A stretch of DNA of 14,770 nt from UMGS172 sp964424555 (lineage in GTDB: Bacteria > Bacillota > Clostridia > Oscillospirales > Acutalibacteraceae). The position numbers were made by a program, and so were the translations under genes. The notes under the pieces are model-generated. The model had not been told where the DNA came from. It worked only from the letters and a program-made list of their open reading frames with translations, and searched no databases. Each line of letters opens with the position of its first letter. Within the stretch, counting starts at the first letter, position 1. The stretch covers positions 1 through 14,770 of the forward strand of contig CAYRIX010000043.1 of the NCBI GenBank assembly GCA_964424555.1. The letters are read 5' to 3'. This document shows, piece after piece, positions 8,807 through 14,719 of this stretch.

Positions 8807-8860
8807 TTGACATAATTGATATTTTGGGGTAATATACACTTTGAATACTTTTGAAGTATT
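8807..8860 (+). promoter_or_regulatory. pfkA promoter with hairpin at the start point
   Basis: A -35 box TTGACA (8807-8812), a 17-base spacer and a -10 box TAATAT (8830-8835) make a near-consensus housekeeping promoter. A second TTGACA at 8794-8799 has no matching -10. Just downstream an inverted repeat AATACTT-TTG-AAGTATT (8844-8860) begins about where transcription would start. It could be an operator or a protective 5' hairpin of the mRNA. Confidence 0.8.
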
Positions 8861-8910
8861 ATGATAAAAGTCAAGTAAACAGAGCATTTTTCAGAAATGG
8901 GTGTAGATAT

Positions 8911-9882
8911 ATGTCTAATGTTACAGCTATAGGAGTTTTGACCAGCGGAGGAGACGCTCCCGGTATGAATGCTGCCGTTCGTGCAGTTGTAAGAACAGCA
9001 ATATCAATGGGAATAAAGTGCTACGGTATCCGCCGTGGATATAACGGACTTATTGAGGGCGATATTCAGGAGATGACCGTTCGTGATGTCAGTGATATAA
9101 TCCACCGTGGCGGTACTGTCCTTTATACCGCACGCAGCCCCATGTTCAAGACCGAAGAGGGAATGAAGATGGCAATGGACAACTGTAAAAAGTTCGGTAT
9201 CAACGGAATCGTTGTTATCGGAGGCGACGGCTCTTACCGTGGCGCAAGAGACCTTTCCTTAAGGGGTATTCCTTGTGTTGGTATACCCGGTACTATTGAT
9301 AACGATATTACATCTACCGATTATACCGTCGGCTTTGATACCGCAATGAATACCGCAATGCACATGGTTGATAAGCTTCGTGATACTACTCAATCGCACG
9401 AGCGTTGCTCGGTCGTTGAGGTTATGGGCAGACACGCAGGTTGGTTGGCTCTTGAAACAGGTATCGCCGTCGGTGCAACTGCAATTCTTGTTCCTGAGGT
9501 TCCTTACGATATCGATCGTGATATCGTTTCCAAGATAAACCAGACCCAGCAATCGGGCAAAAAGCACTTCATCATTGTTGTTGCAGAGGGTGTCGGTGAG
9601 GTCTCAAAGCTGGCTAAAGAGATCGAAGATAAGACAGGCATTGAGTCACGTGCCACCATTCTCGGACACGTGCAACGTGGCGGAAGCCCCACTGTCCGTG
9701 ACCGTGAGATGGCAAGCTGTATGGGTAACTATGCAGTAAAGCTTTTGAGTCAGGGAATCGGCAACCGTGTTGTTTCTTATCGCAGCGGTAAGATAGTTGA
9801 CTTTGATATTTTCGAGGCGCTCAACATGACTAAGGAATTTGACATTGCAAAGTTTGAGACCGCTAATACTATTTCGATTTAA
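8911..9882 (+). CDS. pfkA: ATP-dependent 6-phosphofructokinase
   Basis: This cytoplasmic enzyme phosphorylates fructose 6-phosphate to fructose 1,6-bisphosphate, the committed step of glycolysis. From ATG 8911 it has 323 residues, standard for bacterial PfkA. Motifs are GVLTSGGDAPGMNA (8-21), GGDGS (104-108; Gly rather than Asp after GGD points to ATP rather than pyrophosphate as donor), PGTIDND (126-132) with catalytic D130, MGRHAG (172-177) and GHVQRGG (252-258). A longer frame opens at a TTG (8851), but that TTG is the loop of the start-point hairpin and the extra residues are not PfkA-like. GGGTG before the ATG is a modest ribosome binding site. The gene has its own promoter and terminator; dnaE read-through is also possible. 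Confidence 0.96.
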   Translation: MSNVTAIGVLTSGGDAPGMNAAVRAVVRTAISMGIKCYGIRRGYNGLIEGDIQEMTVRDVSDIIHRGGTVLYTARSPMFKTEEGMKMAMDNCKKFGINGIVVIGGDGSYRGARDLSLRGIPCVGIPGTIDNDITSTDYTVGFDTAMNTAMHMVDKLRDTTQSHERCSVVEVMGRHAGWLALETGIAVGATAILVPEVPYDIDRDIVSKINQTQQSGKKHFIIVVAEGVGEVSKLAKEIEDKTGIESRATILGHVQRGGSPTVRDREMASCMGNYAVKLLSQGIGNRVVSYRSGKIVDFDIFEALNMTKEFDIAKFETANTISI

Positions 9883-9898
9883 AAAATTCAAGCTTTTT

Positions 9899-9930
9899 AA
9901 CGCCGTACACCAAGCTTGGTGTACGGCGTT
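9899..9930 (+). terminator. pfkA terminator (perfect 32-base palindrome)
   Basis: The arms AACGCCGTACACCAAG and its exact complement meet without an interruption; as RNA this is about a 14-bp stem with an AGCU loop. It is followed by ATTTTGTTTG, and A-rich sequence precedes it, so it may work in both directions. It lies 16 bases past the pfkA stop. Confidence 0.9.
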
Positions 9931-9989
9931 ATTTTGTTTGTAACCTTTTGCTACTTTGTGCGTCCTATAGTTGTTACAAATATTAACAT

Positions 9990-10018
9990 TTGACATATCA
10001 TAGAAAATATAGTAAAAT
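9990..10018 (+). promoter_or_regulatory. Promoter of the E2-like acyltransferase gene
   Basis: TTGACA (9990-9995), a 17-base spacer and TAAAAT (10013-10018) form a strong housekeeping promoter. Transcription would start near 10025, 19 bases before the ATG at 10044, with AGGGTGG (10031-10037) between. This shows that the longer frame opening at TTG 9990 is not the real start, because that TTG is the -35 box itself. Confidence 0.8.
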
Positions 10019-10043
10019 CAATAAGGATAGAGGGTGGTTAAGA

Positions 10044-10916
10044 ATGAGAAGAGACGGAAAAAAGATCAAGGTCGAGAGCGTTGAATATGCACTCACTCCG
10101 CATATTATGCCTGACCGCTGTGATGCAATGAACTTCACCGAGGTCGATGTACCTTTAAAGCCTATGCAGGATTACCTTAATGCCAAGCGCAAAGAGGGAA
10201 AGAGGATAAGCCATCTTGCCCTTGTTATGGCGGCTTACACCAGAGTTATTGGTGAGTTCCCGCAGATGAATCGCTTTGTTGTAAATAAAAAAGTCTATGC
10301 CCGAAATGAGCTCGCGGTCGGTATGGTCGTGTTAAAAGCGGGTCAGATGGATAACGGAACAATGTCGAAGGTGAACTTTGACCCTGCTGATACCTTGGAT
10401 GAGGTAAACGAAAAAATCTCCAAGTACATAGAGGTCAACCGCCGGGACGGAGACAATAGCACCGATAAGCTTGCGAAGACCTTGTTGAAAATCCCCGGAC
10501 TTTTGAGGATCGGTGTCAGTTTCCTTAAATGGATGGACAAACACGGTTGGTTGCCGAGAGCAATCATCGATGCCAGTCCTTTCCACGCAAGTATGTCGAT
10601 AACCAACCTTGCAAGTATCAGAACACAGCATGTGTATCATCACATTTATAACTTCGGTACCACAGGTGTATTCCTTGCAATGGGTAGAACACGTGAGGTG
10701 GCAAGAAGCAATGCCGACGGTGAGATCTACTTGGAAAAATGTATGCCTATCGGAATCGTTATGGATGAACGTATTTGCTCGGGAAGCTATTTTGCAGCAG
10801 GCTTCAGAAAATTCTTGAAGTACCTTGAGCATCCTGAACTGCTTGAGGTAAGGCCTGATCCTGAAAAGGTCATCCGTGAGACAAAATACAGAAAAGATAA
10901 ATATCCCGAAGTTTAA
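10044..10916 (+). CDS. Stand-alone 2-oxoacid dehydrogenase E2/CAT-fold protein lacking the catalytic His
   Basis: From ATG 10044 the 290 residues resemble the catalytic domain of 2-oxoacid dehydrogenase acyltransferases, which shares its fold with chloramphenicol acetyltransferase. No lipoyl or subunit-binding domain precedes it, and no E1 or E3 gene is nearby. Fold landmarks are ISHLALVMAAYTRV (55-68), ARNELAVGMVV (86-96), a hydrophobic helix around 150-165, SPFHASMSITNLASI (178-192) and GTTGVFLAMG (205-214). The E2 active-site motif DHRxxDG aligns with DERICSG at 241-247, so the catalytic His is Glu and the Asp is Ser. Closely similar stand-alone proteins occur in other Clostridia as far as I recall. 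The acyl substrate, if any, is unknown; a binding or structural role is possible. It is monocistronic, with its own promoter and terminator. Confidence 0.75.
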   Translation: MRRDGKKIKVESVEYALTPHIMPDRCDAMNFTEVDVPLKPMQDYLNAKRKEGKRISHLALVMAAYTRVIGEFPQMNRFVVNKKVYARNELAVGMVVLKAGQMDNGTMSKVNFDPADTLDEVNEKISKYIEVNRRDGDNSTDKLAKTLLKIPGLLRIGVSFLKWMDKHGWLPRAIIDASPFHASMSITNLASIRTQHVYHHIYNFGTTGVFLAMGRTREVARSNADGEIYLEKCMPIGIVMDERICSGSYFAAGFRKFLKYLEHPELLEVRPDPEKVIRETKYRKDKYPEV

Positions 10917-10919
10917 AAC

Positions 10920-10949
10920 AGATCCACGCAGCGTCAGCTACGTGGATCT
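10920..10949. terminator. Bidirectional terminator between convergent genes
   Basis: AGATCCACG and CGTGGATCT form a 9-bp stem, and the interior adds a further CAGC/GCTA pairing with one mismatch. TTCTTT follows on plus, and TGTTTTAAA on minus. It serves both the E2-like gene (stop at 10914-10916) and the AraC-family gene converging on it (stop at 10953-10955). Confidence 0.75.
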
Positions 10950-10952
10950 TCT

Positions 10953-11837
10953 TTATGTTGGGGAGTGGTTTTTCTGAAACTCAGTGGGAGTGATGGAGTA
11001 GGCTTTTTTGAACAGTCGGTCAAAATAGTAAAGGTTGGAGAACCCTACAGCAAAGGCCACCTCGCTGACCGAAAGTGAGTGGTATGTGAGAAGATCGAGT
11101 GAACGTCGCAAGCGAAGCTCGTTTATATAGTGTGTGACGGTAGAGCCTGCCTGCTCACGGAAAAGCCTCATTATATACTGCTTTGAAAGTGAAAAGTGCT
11201 CGGATAAGGCTTTGAGCGTTAAATGAGAGGTATAGTTTTCTTCAATGTATCTTGTCAGCTTTAAAAAGGTTGGGGATATGTGCTTAGCTTCAAGCAACTG
11301 TTCGCCTAAAGCGGCCGCCAACGACAGCAACACCTTGAAAAACGAATTCAGCAACCTCATTCGGTCCAGCGGCGAGCTACCCTGACGAAATTCAAGACAG
11401 CGTGAGATACGGTATTGTAAAGCGCCGAAGCGTTGTTTGTGCACAAAGTTTTCGGATATGTAAAGATACTGATCGGGCTTTTGGGTGTATTCATTGTTTT
11501 TGGAGCTTACCTGATTGGTTTTTTCTTGATCCAACGCTTTGACCGTTTCATCATGTGAAACGGTCGTGATCGGCATGGTGGTCTCAAAATGTATGAAGAA
11601 ATAGTCACAATCCTCCGAAACAGCGGCGGTGTAGGGAACACCTGCAGGAATAAACAGATGTGATCCTGCGGATAGTACAACCTCGTGATCGTTAAAAGTA
11701 TAGTTGAAAATACCCGAACAGACAAAGATCAAAACATTACGCTTGTGGCAGTAATGCTCCGACCATCCGTTGGCATAACGTATTCGTCCTATCTTTCTGA
11801 CATCGGGTAGGGAATCAATCGGTATGCGGTAGATCAT
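10953..11837 (-). CDS. AraC-family transcriptional regulator
   Basis: This 294-residue protein has an N-terminal cupin-like sugar-sensing domain (about 15-90, with HYCHKRNVLIFVCSG and GSHLFIPAGVPY) and a C-terminal double helix-turn-helix of the AraC/XylS type (about 191-290). The first recognition unit is LTLKALSEHFSLSKQYIMRLF (residues 206-226) and the second contains VSEVAFAVGFSNLYYFDRLF (257-276), followed by the typical PTEF. The central segment 90-135 is polar and probably a flexible linker. ATG at 11835-11837 has AGAGGTG upstream. It is divergent from the glycosidase-like gene, which it most likely activates in response to a sugar; the ligand cannot be read from sequence. Confidence 0.92.
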   Translation of the reverse strand: MIYRIPIDSLPDVRKIGRIRYANGWSEHYCHKRNVLIFVCSGIFNYTFNDHEVVLSAGSHLFIPAGVPYTAAVSEDCDYFFIHFETTMPITTVSHDETVKALDQEKTNQVSSKNNEYTQKPDQYLYISENFVHKQRFGALQYRISRCLEFRQGSSPLDRMRLLNSFFKVLLSLAAALGEQLLEAKHISPTFLKLTRYIEENYTSHLTLKALSEHFSLSKQYIMRLFREQAGSTVTHYINELRLRRSLDLLTYHSLSVSEVAFAVGFSNLYYFDRLFKKAYSITPTEFQKNHSPT

Positions 11838-11849
11838 AAAAACACCTCT

Positions 11850-11887
11850 TTTAGCTAAATTGTACTCTTAATTTAATAAGATGTCAA
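11850..11887 (-). promoter_or_regulatory. Leftward promoter of the AraC-family gene with overlapping palindrome
   Basis: On the minus strand a perfect TTGACA (11882-11887), a 17-base spacer and TACAAT (11859-11864) form the promoter. The palindrome TTTAGCTAAA (11850-11859) directly adjoins the -10 and covers the expected start point. The implied leader before the ATG is only about 15 bases. Confidence 0.75.
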
Positions 11888-11925
11888 CAGCAGTTTCATA
11901 TAGTTCAAATATTTATACCTGCTGT
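11887..11925. promoter_or_regulatory. Inverted 7-bp half-sites next to both -35 boxes (candidate AraC-type operator)
   Basis: ACAGCAG (11887-11893) and CTGCTGT (11919-11925) are exact inverted copies 25 bases apart. Read in the direction of each promoter, CTGCTGT sits directly before the -35 box: overlapping it by one base leftward, and 3 bases before it rightward. This is where AraC-type activators often touch RNA polymerase. The binding protein is inferred. Confidence 0.5.
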
Positions 11926-11928
11926 GCA

Positions 11929-11966
11929 TTGACCTAAATGCTTATTTGACTTATAATTTAGCTAAA
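11929..11966 (+). promoter_or_regulatory. Rightward promoter of the glycosidase-like operon with overlapping palindrome
   Basis: TTGACC (11929-11934), a 17-base spacer and a perfect TATAAT (11952-11957) form the promoter. The same palindrome as on the other side, TTTAGCTAAA (11957-11966), shares the last base of the -10 and covers the start point. Such a position suits a repressor or self-limiting site. The ribosome binding site AAGGGGAG (11967-11974) follows at once. Confidence 0.8.
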
Positions 11967-11980
11967 AAGGGGAGCGATTT

Positions 11981-13960
11981 ATGAAAAATCTACTTAAATT
12001 TTCGGTCAATACCGAAGGCAACCGTGTAACATGGAGCTGTGACGGCACACCGCTCAAAAACCGTGAGGAGGCTGACTTTTGGAGATTGATGGCCGACGAC
12101 GGATATTATCTTGATATGCAGATCAAGTCTTCCCAGCAAAAGGGTACGGTTTCGGTCGATGGAAATGTGACTACGGTCAAATACGACAAGCTGGTTAGCG
12201 ACAAAGGCAGGGAATTTGATATAACCCTTATTCTAACCGTTACCGAACTTGATGACCGATATGTTTTTGACAGTAAAATCATCAACAGTGATGAAAAGAC
12301 CCGTGCCGATGAGTTGGAGTATCCGTATATCGAGCTGACCGATATCTGCGGTGAGCACAAGGCTGATGTGCTTATCCGTCCAAATGGAATGGGCGAGCAT
12401 ATCGACGATCCTTGGAACGCTCTTAAATCGGCTCATACAGAGTACATGGGTGCTGATTATCTTGATATCAAATCAACTCTGACCTATCCTCGTCCTGCTT
12501 CAATGAGCTGGATGGGTATTCAGTCGGGCGATAAGTTCCTTTACATCGGACGTCACGACGAGCGTACAAGGGTCTGCTCACTTCTTAACTCGTTGGCTCC
12601 GAGAGGTGCCGTCGAGGAGTACCTTGCATCCACTATCTGTCACTATCCCTTTGTAAGACCTGAGGAAGAACTCACCCTGCCGTCGGTCATCGTGTCAATG
12701 CAGGTGGGCGATTGGAGAATAGGCTCGGATATATACGGTGAGTTTGCACGTTCAACCTTCTATCATCCTATTACACCGAGAAAATGGGTTCAGAATATGA
12801 CGGGTTGGCAGAGAATAATACTGCGTCACCAGTACGGAGAGATCTTCTGGAGGTTTGAGGATTTGCCGAGGCTTTACCTTGAGGGTAAGGAATCAGGTCT
12901 TGACACCCTGATGGTCTTTGGTTGGTGGAAGGGTCGCTTTGATAACGGCTATCCGCATTACGAGGTCGACCCTGAGCTTGGCGGTGAGGAAGGACTCAAA
13001 AAAGCCATTGCCGAGGTCAAGATCTTAGGTGGTAATGTGATTCTTTATAACAACGGTATACTTATCGACAAGAAATCCGATTTCTACAAGCAACACGGAG
13101 TCGAGGCCGCAAGAATTGACATCGATGGCAACGAGTATTCCGATAACTACAAGTTTGAGAATAACGGAACGGTTTTGCGTAACTATGGCTACAAAACCTT
13201 TGTCGACGCTTGTCAGGCAGCCGAAATATGGTGTGATGTGATGGTCAAAAACGCTAAACAGAAGCTGTCGTTTGACCCGAGCTCAATATTCTTTGATCAG
13301 ATCGGCGGCCGATGCTATCTTTGCTTCAACCCCGAGCACCGTCACGGCTACCGCCCCGATGACGAGATCGTTTATCGCAGACAGAACTTAAGAGAGGTCA
13401 GAAAGCTTTTGGGCGAGGAGCAGGCATTGGGAACCGAGGTTACCAATGACTCGGTTTCGGGCGAGCTCGACTATATCCACGGCTCGGATTTCGGCACAAG
13501 CTATTATGTGTCGAATAGAAAATACATTCCCCAGAATCACCTGACGGCAATGTTCCGCCGAACCTTCCCCGAGATAATCCTTACCAACCGTCATGTGCAT
13601 GACGATGCTGACTGCACTCTGTGGAAACCAAGTCTTAATCACGCCTTTATCAACGGCTTGCGTTTTGACGTTTCAATATACCGTGGCCGTCTCATTGGTG
13701 TAAAGGGTCTGCCGCAGTATGCCGAGTACCTTGGAAAGCTGTTGGCTTTAAAAGAGCAGTATCACGATTTCTTCTACCACGGAAGATTCGTCTGCAATAC
13801 CGACCTTGAGCTCCCTGAGGGTGTGATCTATACCGAATATGAGGCAAACGGCAAGACAATGTTTGCGTTGTGTAATCAGAATGATTTTAATGTTACCGTT
13901 ACGGTCGGAGACAAAACAGTTGCTCTCGAACCTAACAGTGTTGATTGTGTGGTGGCATAA
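11981..13960 (+). CDS. Putative glycoside-hydrolase-like protein (DUF6259-like)
   Basis: The 659 residues have no signal peptide or membrane segment, so the protein should be cytoplasmic and act on an imported sugar. Residues 1 to about 255 are beta-rich, like the N-terminal sandwich of alpha-galactosidase-type enzymes. About 270-600 look like a TIM barrel: GLDTLMVFGWW (306-316), GGNVILYNNG (350-359), SSIFFDQIGG (434-443) and LGTEVTND (483-490). A small beta domain ends the protein (about 600-659). D439 and E486 sit at strand ends and are candidate catalytic acids; this is inference. The overall pattern recalls proteins annotated DUF6259, whose substrates I do not know. It starts at ATG 11981 behind AAGGGGAG, is divergent from an AraC-family regulator and overlaps the cupin gene by one base. 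No transporter is visible. Confidence 0.7.
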   Translation: MKNLLKFSVNTEGNRVTWSCDGTPLKNREEADFWRLMADDGYYLDMQIKSSQQKGTVSVDGNVTTVKYDKLVSDKGREFDITLILTVTELDDRYVFDSKIINSDEKTRADELEYPYIELTDICGEHKADVLIRPNGMGEHIDDPWNALKSAHTEYMGADYLDIKSTLTYPRPASMSWMGIQSGDKFLYIGRHDERTRVCSLLNSLAPRGAVEEYLASTICHYPFVRPEEELTLPSVIVSMQVGDWRIGSDIYGEFARSTFYHPITPRKWVQNMTGWQRIILRHQYGEIFWRFEDLPRLYLEGKESGLDTLMVFGWWKGRFDNGYPHYEVDPELGGEEGLKKAIAEVKILGGNVILYNNGILIDKKSDFYKQHGVEAARIDIDGNEYSDNYKFENNGTVLRNYGYKTFVDACQAAEIWCDVMVKNAKQKLSFDPSSIFFDQIGGRCYLCFNPEHRHGYRPDDEIVYRRQNLREVRKLLGEEQALGTEVTNDSVSGELDYIHGSDFGTSYYVSNRKYIPQNHLTAMFRRTFPEIILTNRHVHDDADCTLWKPSLNHAFINGLRFDVSIYRGRLIGVKGLPQYAEYLGKLLALKEQYHDFFYHGRFVCNTDLELPEGVIYTEYEANGKTMFALCNQNDFNVTVTVGDKTVALEPNSVDCVVA

Positions 13961-14316
13961 TGAACGGTAAAATAATCCCTGATGGCTTGACGGTAAAGGA
14001 ATACAACGGTGAGGGGTATGACCGTACCCATACCTTTGCCTCGTGGCGTGTAGCATTTTTGAACTATGCCGAATGGTTTGACAAAACAGCTTATATCGAG
14101 CGCCATTTGTTGACCGACGAGGTGTTTGTCCTGCTTTGCGGCGAGGCCGAACTGCTGATCGGCGAGAAAATGGAAACGGTTAAAATGGAGCCATGCATGC
14201 TTTATAATGTTGCGGCAGGAGTTTGGCACAACATCCGTGTAAGCCGAGAAGCAAAAGTGCTGGTTATCGAAAACAGCAATACCGACAAGCAAAATACAGA
14301 GTATATATATTTATAA
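13960..14316 (+). CDS. Small single-domain cupin protein
   Basis: From ATG 13960 this is a 118-residue cupin. Motif 1 reads ERHLLTDEVFVLLCG (47-61), giving H49, E54 and G61. Motif 2 reads YNVAAGVWHNI (82-92) with H90. The usual HxH pair is reduced to one His, so metal binding may be altered. A frame 15 bases longer opens at TTG 13945, but ATG 13960 overlaps the upstream TAA (ATAATG) and suggests translational coupling to the glycosidase-like gene. Small cupins beside sugar-degradation genes can be sugar isomerases/mutarotases or binding proteins; which applies here cannot be told. A strong terminator follows 14 bases after the stop. Confidence 0.75.
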   Translation: MNGKIIPDGLTVKEYNGEGYDRTHTFASWRVAFLNYAEWFDKTAYIERHLLTDEVFVLLCGEAELLIGEKMETVKMEPCMLYNVAAGVWHNIRVSREAKVLVIENSNTDKQNTEYIYL

Positions 14317-14329
14317 ACAACAAGCATAA

Positions 14330-14374
14330 AAAACCGCCATGAGTTGTATTACTTGTACAACTCGTGGCGGTTTT
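14330..14374 (+). terminator. Terminator of the glycosidase-like/cupin operon
   Basis: AAAACCGCCA-T-GAGTTGTA (14330-14348) pairs with TACAACTC-G-TGGCGGTTTT (14356-14374), a 19-bp stem with one U-G pair and a 7-base loop. The T-run closes the stem on plus, and A-runs on the left make it workable on minus too. Confidence 0.9.
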
Positions 14375-14417
14375 AATGTACAATCGCCCTGTTCGATTCT
14401 CTTGTGGGTGAAAAATA

Positions 14418-14454
14418 AAAAATCAGCCGCCGCAGAAAGCGACAACTGATTTTT
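14418..14454 (-). terminator. Terminator hairpin inside the first repeat copy (minus strand)
   Basis: Read on minus, AAAAATCAGTTGTCGC, loop TTTCT and GCGGCGGCTGATTTTT form a 16-bp stem using G-U pairs, followed by TATTTTTC. On plus the same positions give C-A mismatches, so the minus strand is the working direction. It is a copy of the tRNA-Arg terminator at 14583-14719. Confidence 0.8.
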
Positions 14455-14474
14455 GGCACCCCCTGCGAGAATCG
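14454..14474 (-). pseudogene. tRNA-Arg 3'-end fragment (21 bases)
   Basis: This stretch is identical to the last 21 bases of the tRNA-Arg(CCU) gene at the window end, including the encoded CCA, the acceptor 3' strand and part of the T-arm. It then diverges into unrelated sequence at 14475, so no functional tRNA can be made from it. Confidence 0.85.
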
Positions 14475-14512
14475 CCCACTTCGCTATCGCTCGTGGCACG
14501 CACGCAGGCGCC

Positions 14513-14535
14513 AAAACAGTCCACCGGACTGTTTT
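14513..14535. terminator. Short terminator-like hairpin in the repeat unit
   Basis: AAAACAGTCC (14513-14522), loop ACC and GGACTGTTTT (14526-14535) form a perfect 10-bp stem with A and T runs at both ends. It could stop transcription in either direction. It lies within the spacer between the two repeat copies. Confidence 0.6.
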
Positions 14536-14545
14536 TATTGCTGCG

Positions 14546-14600
14546 CAATCGCCCTGTTCGATTCTCTTGTGGGTGAAAAATAAAAAATCAGCCGCCGCAG
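14546..14600. repeat. Second copy of the 165-base repeat unit, left part, cut by the gap
   Basis: This is identical to 14381-14435. It stops at the N run two bases into the 5-base loop of the terminator hairpin. The matching remainder (14701-14739) starts directly after the Ns with the other three loop bases. Confidence 0.85.
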
Positions 14601-14719
14601 NNNNNNNNNNNNNNNNNNNNNNNNNNNNNNNNNNNNNNNNNNNNNNNNNNNNNNNNNNNNNNNNNNNNNNNNNNNNNNNNNNNNNNNNNNNNNNNNNNNN
14701 AAAGCGACAACTGATTTTT
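14583..14719 (-). terminator. tRNA-Arg terminator, interrupted by an assembly gap
   Basis: Arms 14583-14598 and 14704-14719 are the same 16-bp hairpin as in the first copy, lying directly after the tRNA CCA end on the minus strand, with T-runs following. The N run falls inside the loop (AG before, AAA after), so the true hairpin probably spans 37 bases. Confidence 0.7.
14601..14700. other. Assembly gap (100 N)
   Basis: Exactly 100 undetermined bases, a conventional placeholder for unknown length. Its flanks join seamlessly in the upstream repeat copy. Confidence 0.95.

Larger units (their letters stand above)
14381..14545. repeat. 165-base repeat unit, first copy, carrying a tRNA 3' end
   Basis: Bases 14381-14435 recur exactly at 14546-14600 (55 of 55), and 14436-14474 recur exactly at 14701-14739 (39 of 39). 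The two halves abut in this copy but are separated by the N run in the second, so one 94-base sequence is repeated with a 165-base period if the gap is empty. The unit holds an inverted T-arm fragment, the tRNA terminator hairpin, the last 21 bases of the tRNA (14454-14474, minus strand) and a second hairpin. AATCGCCC occurs at 14382, 14470 and 14547 and may have served as recombination microhomology. Confidence 0.85.

Noticed and set aside
8851..8910. N-terminal extension of PfkA from TTG 8851
   Set aside because: It starts in the loop of the start-point hairpin and adds residues not seen in PfkA; ATG 8911 gives the standard length.
9990..10043. N-terminal extension of the E2-like protein from TTG 9990
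   Set aside because: The TTG is the first half of a consensus -35 box with a matching -10 at 10013-10018; ATG 10044 has AGGGTGG upstream and begins the family-like sequence.
10332..10832. Minus-strand frame of 166 codons inside the E2-like gene
   Set aside because: It is a shadow of the plus-strand gene with no promoter or ribosome binding site, as are the other antisense frames within dnaE, whiA and rapZ.
13945..13959. TTG start for the cupin
   Set aside because: ATG 13960 overlaps the preceding stop codon, the usual coupled arrangement, and the extra five residues have no support.
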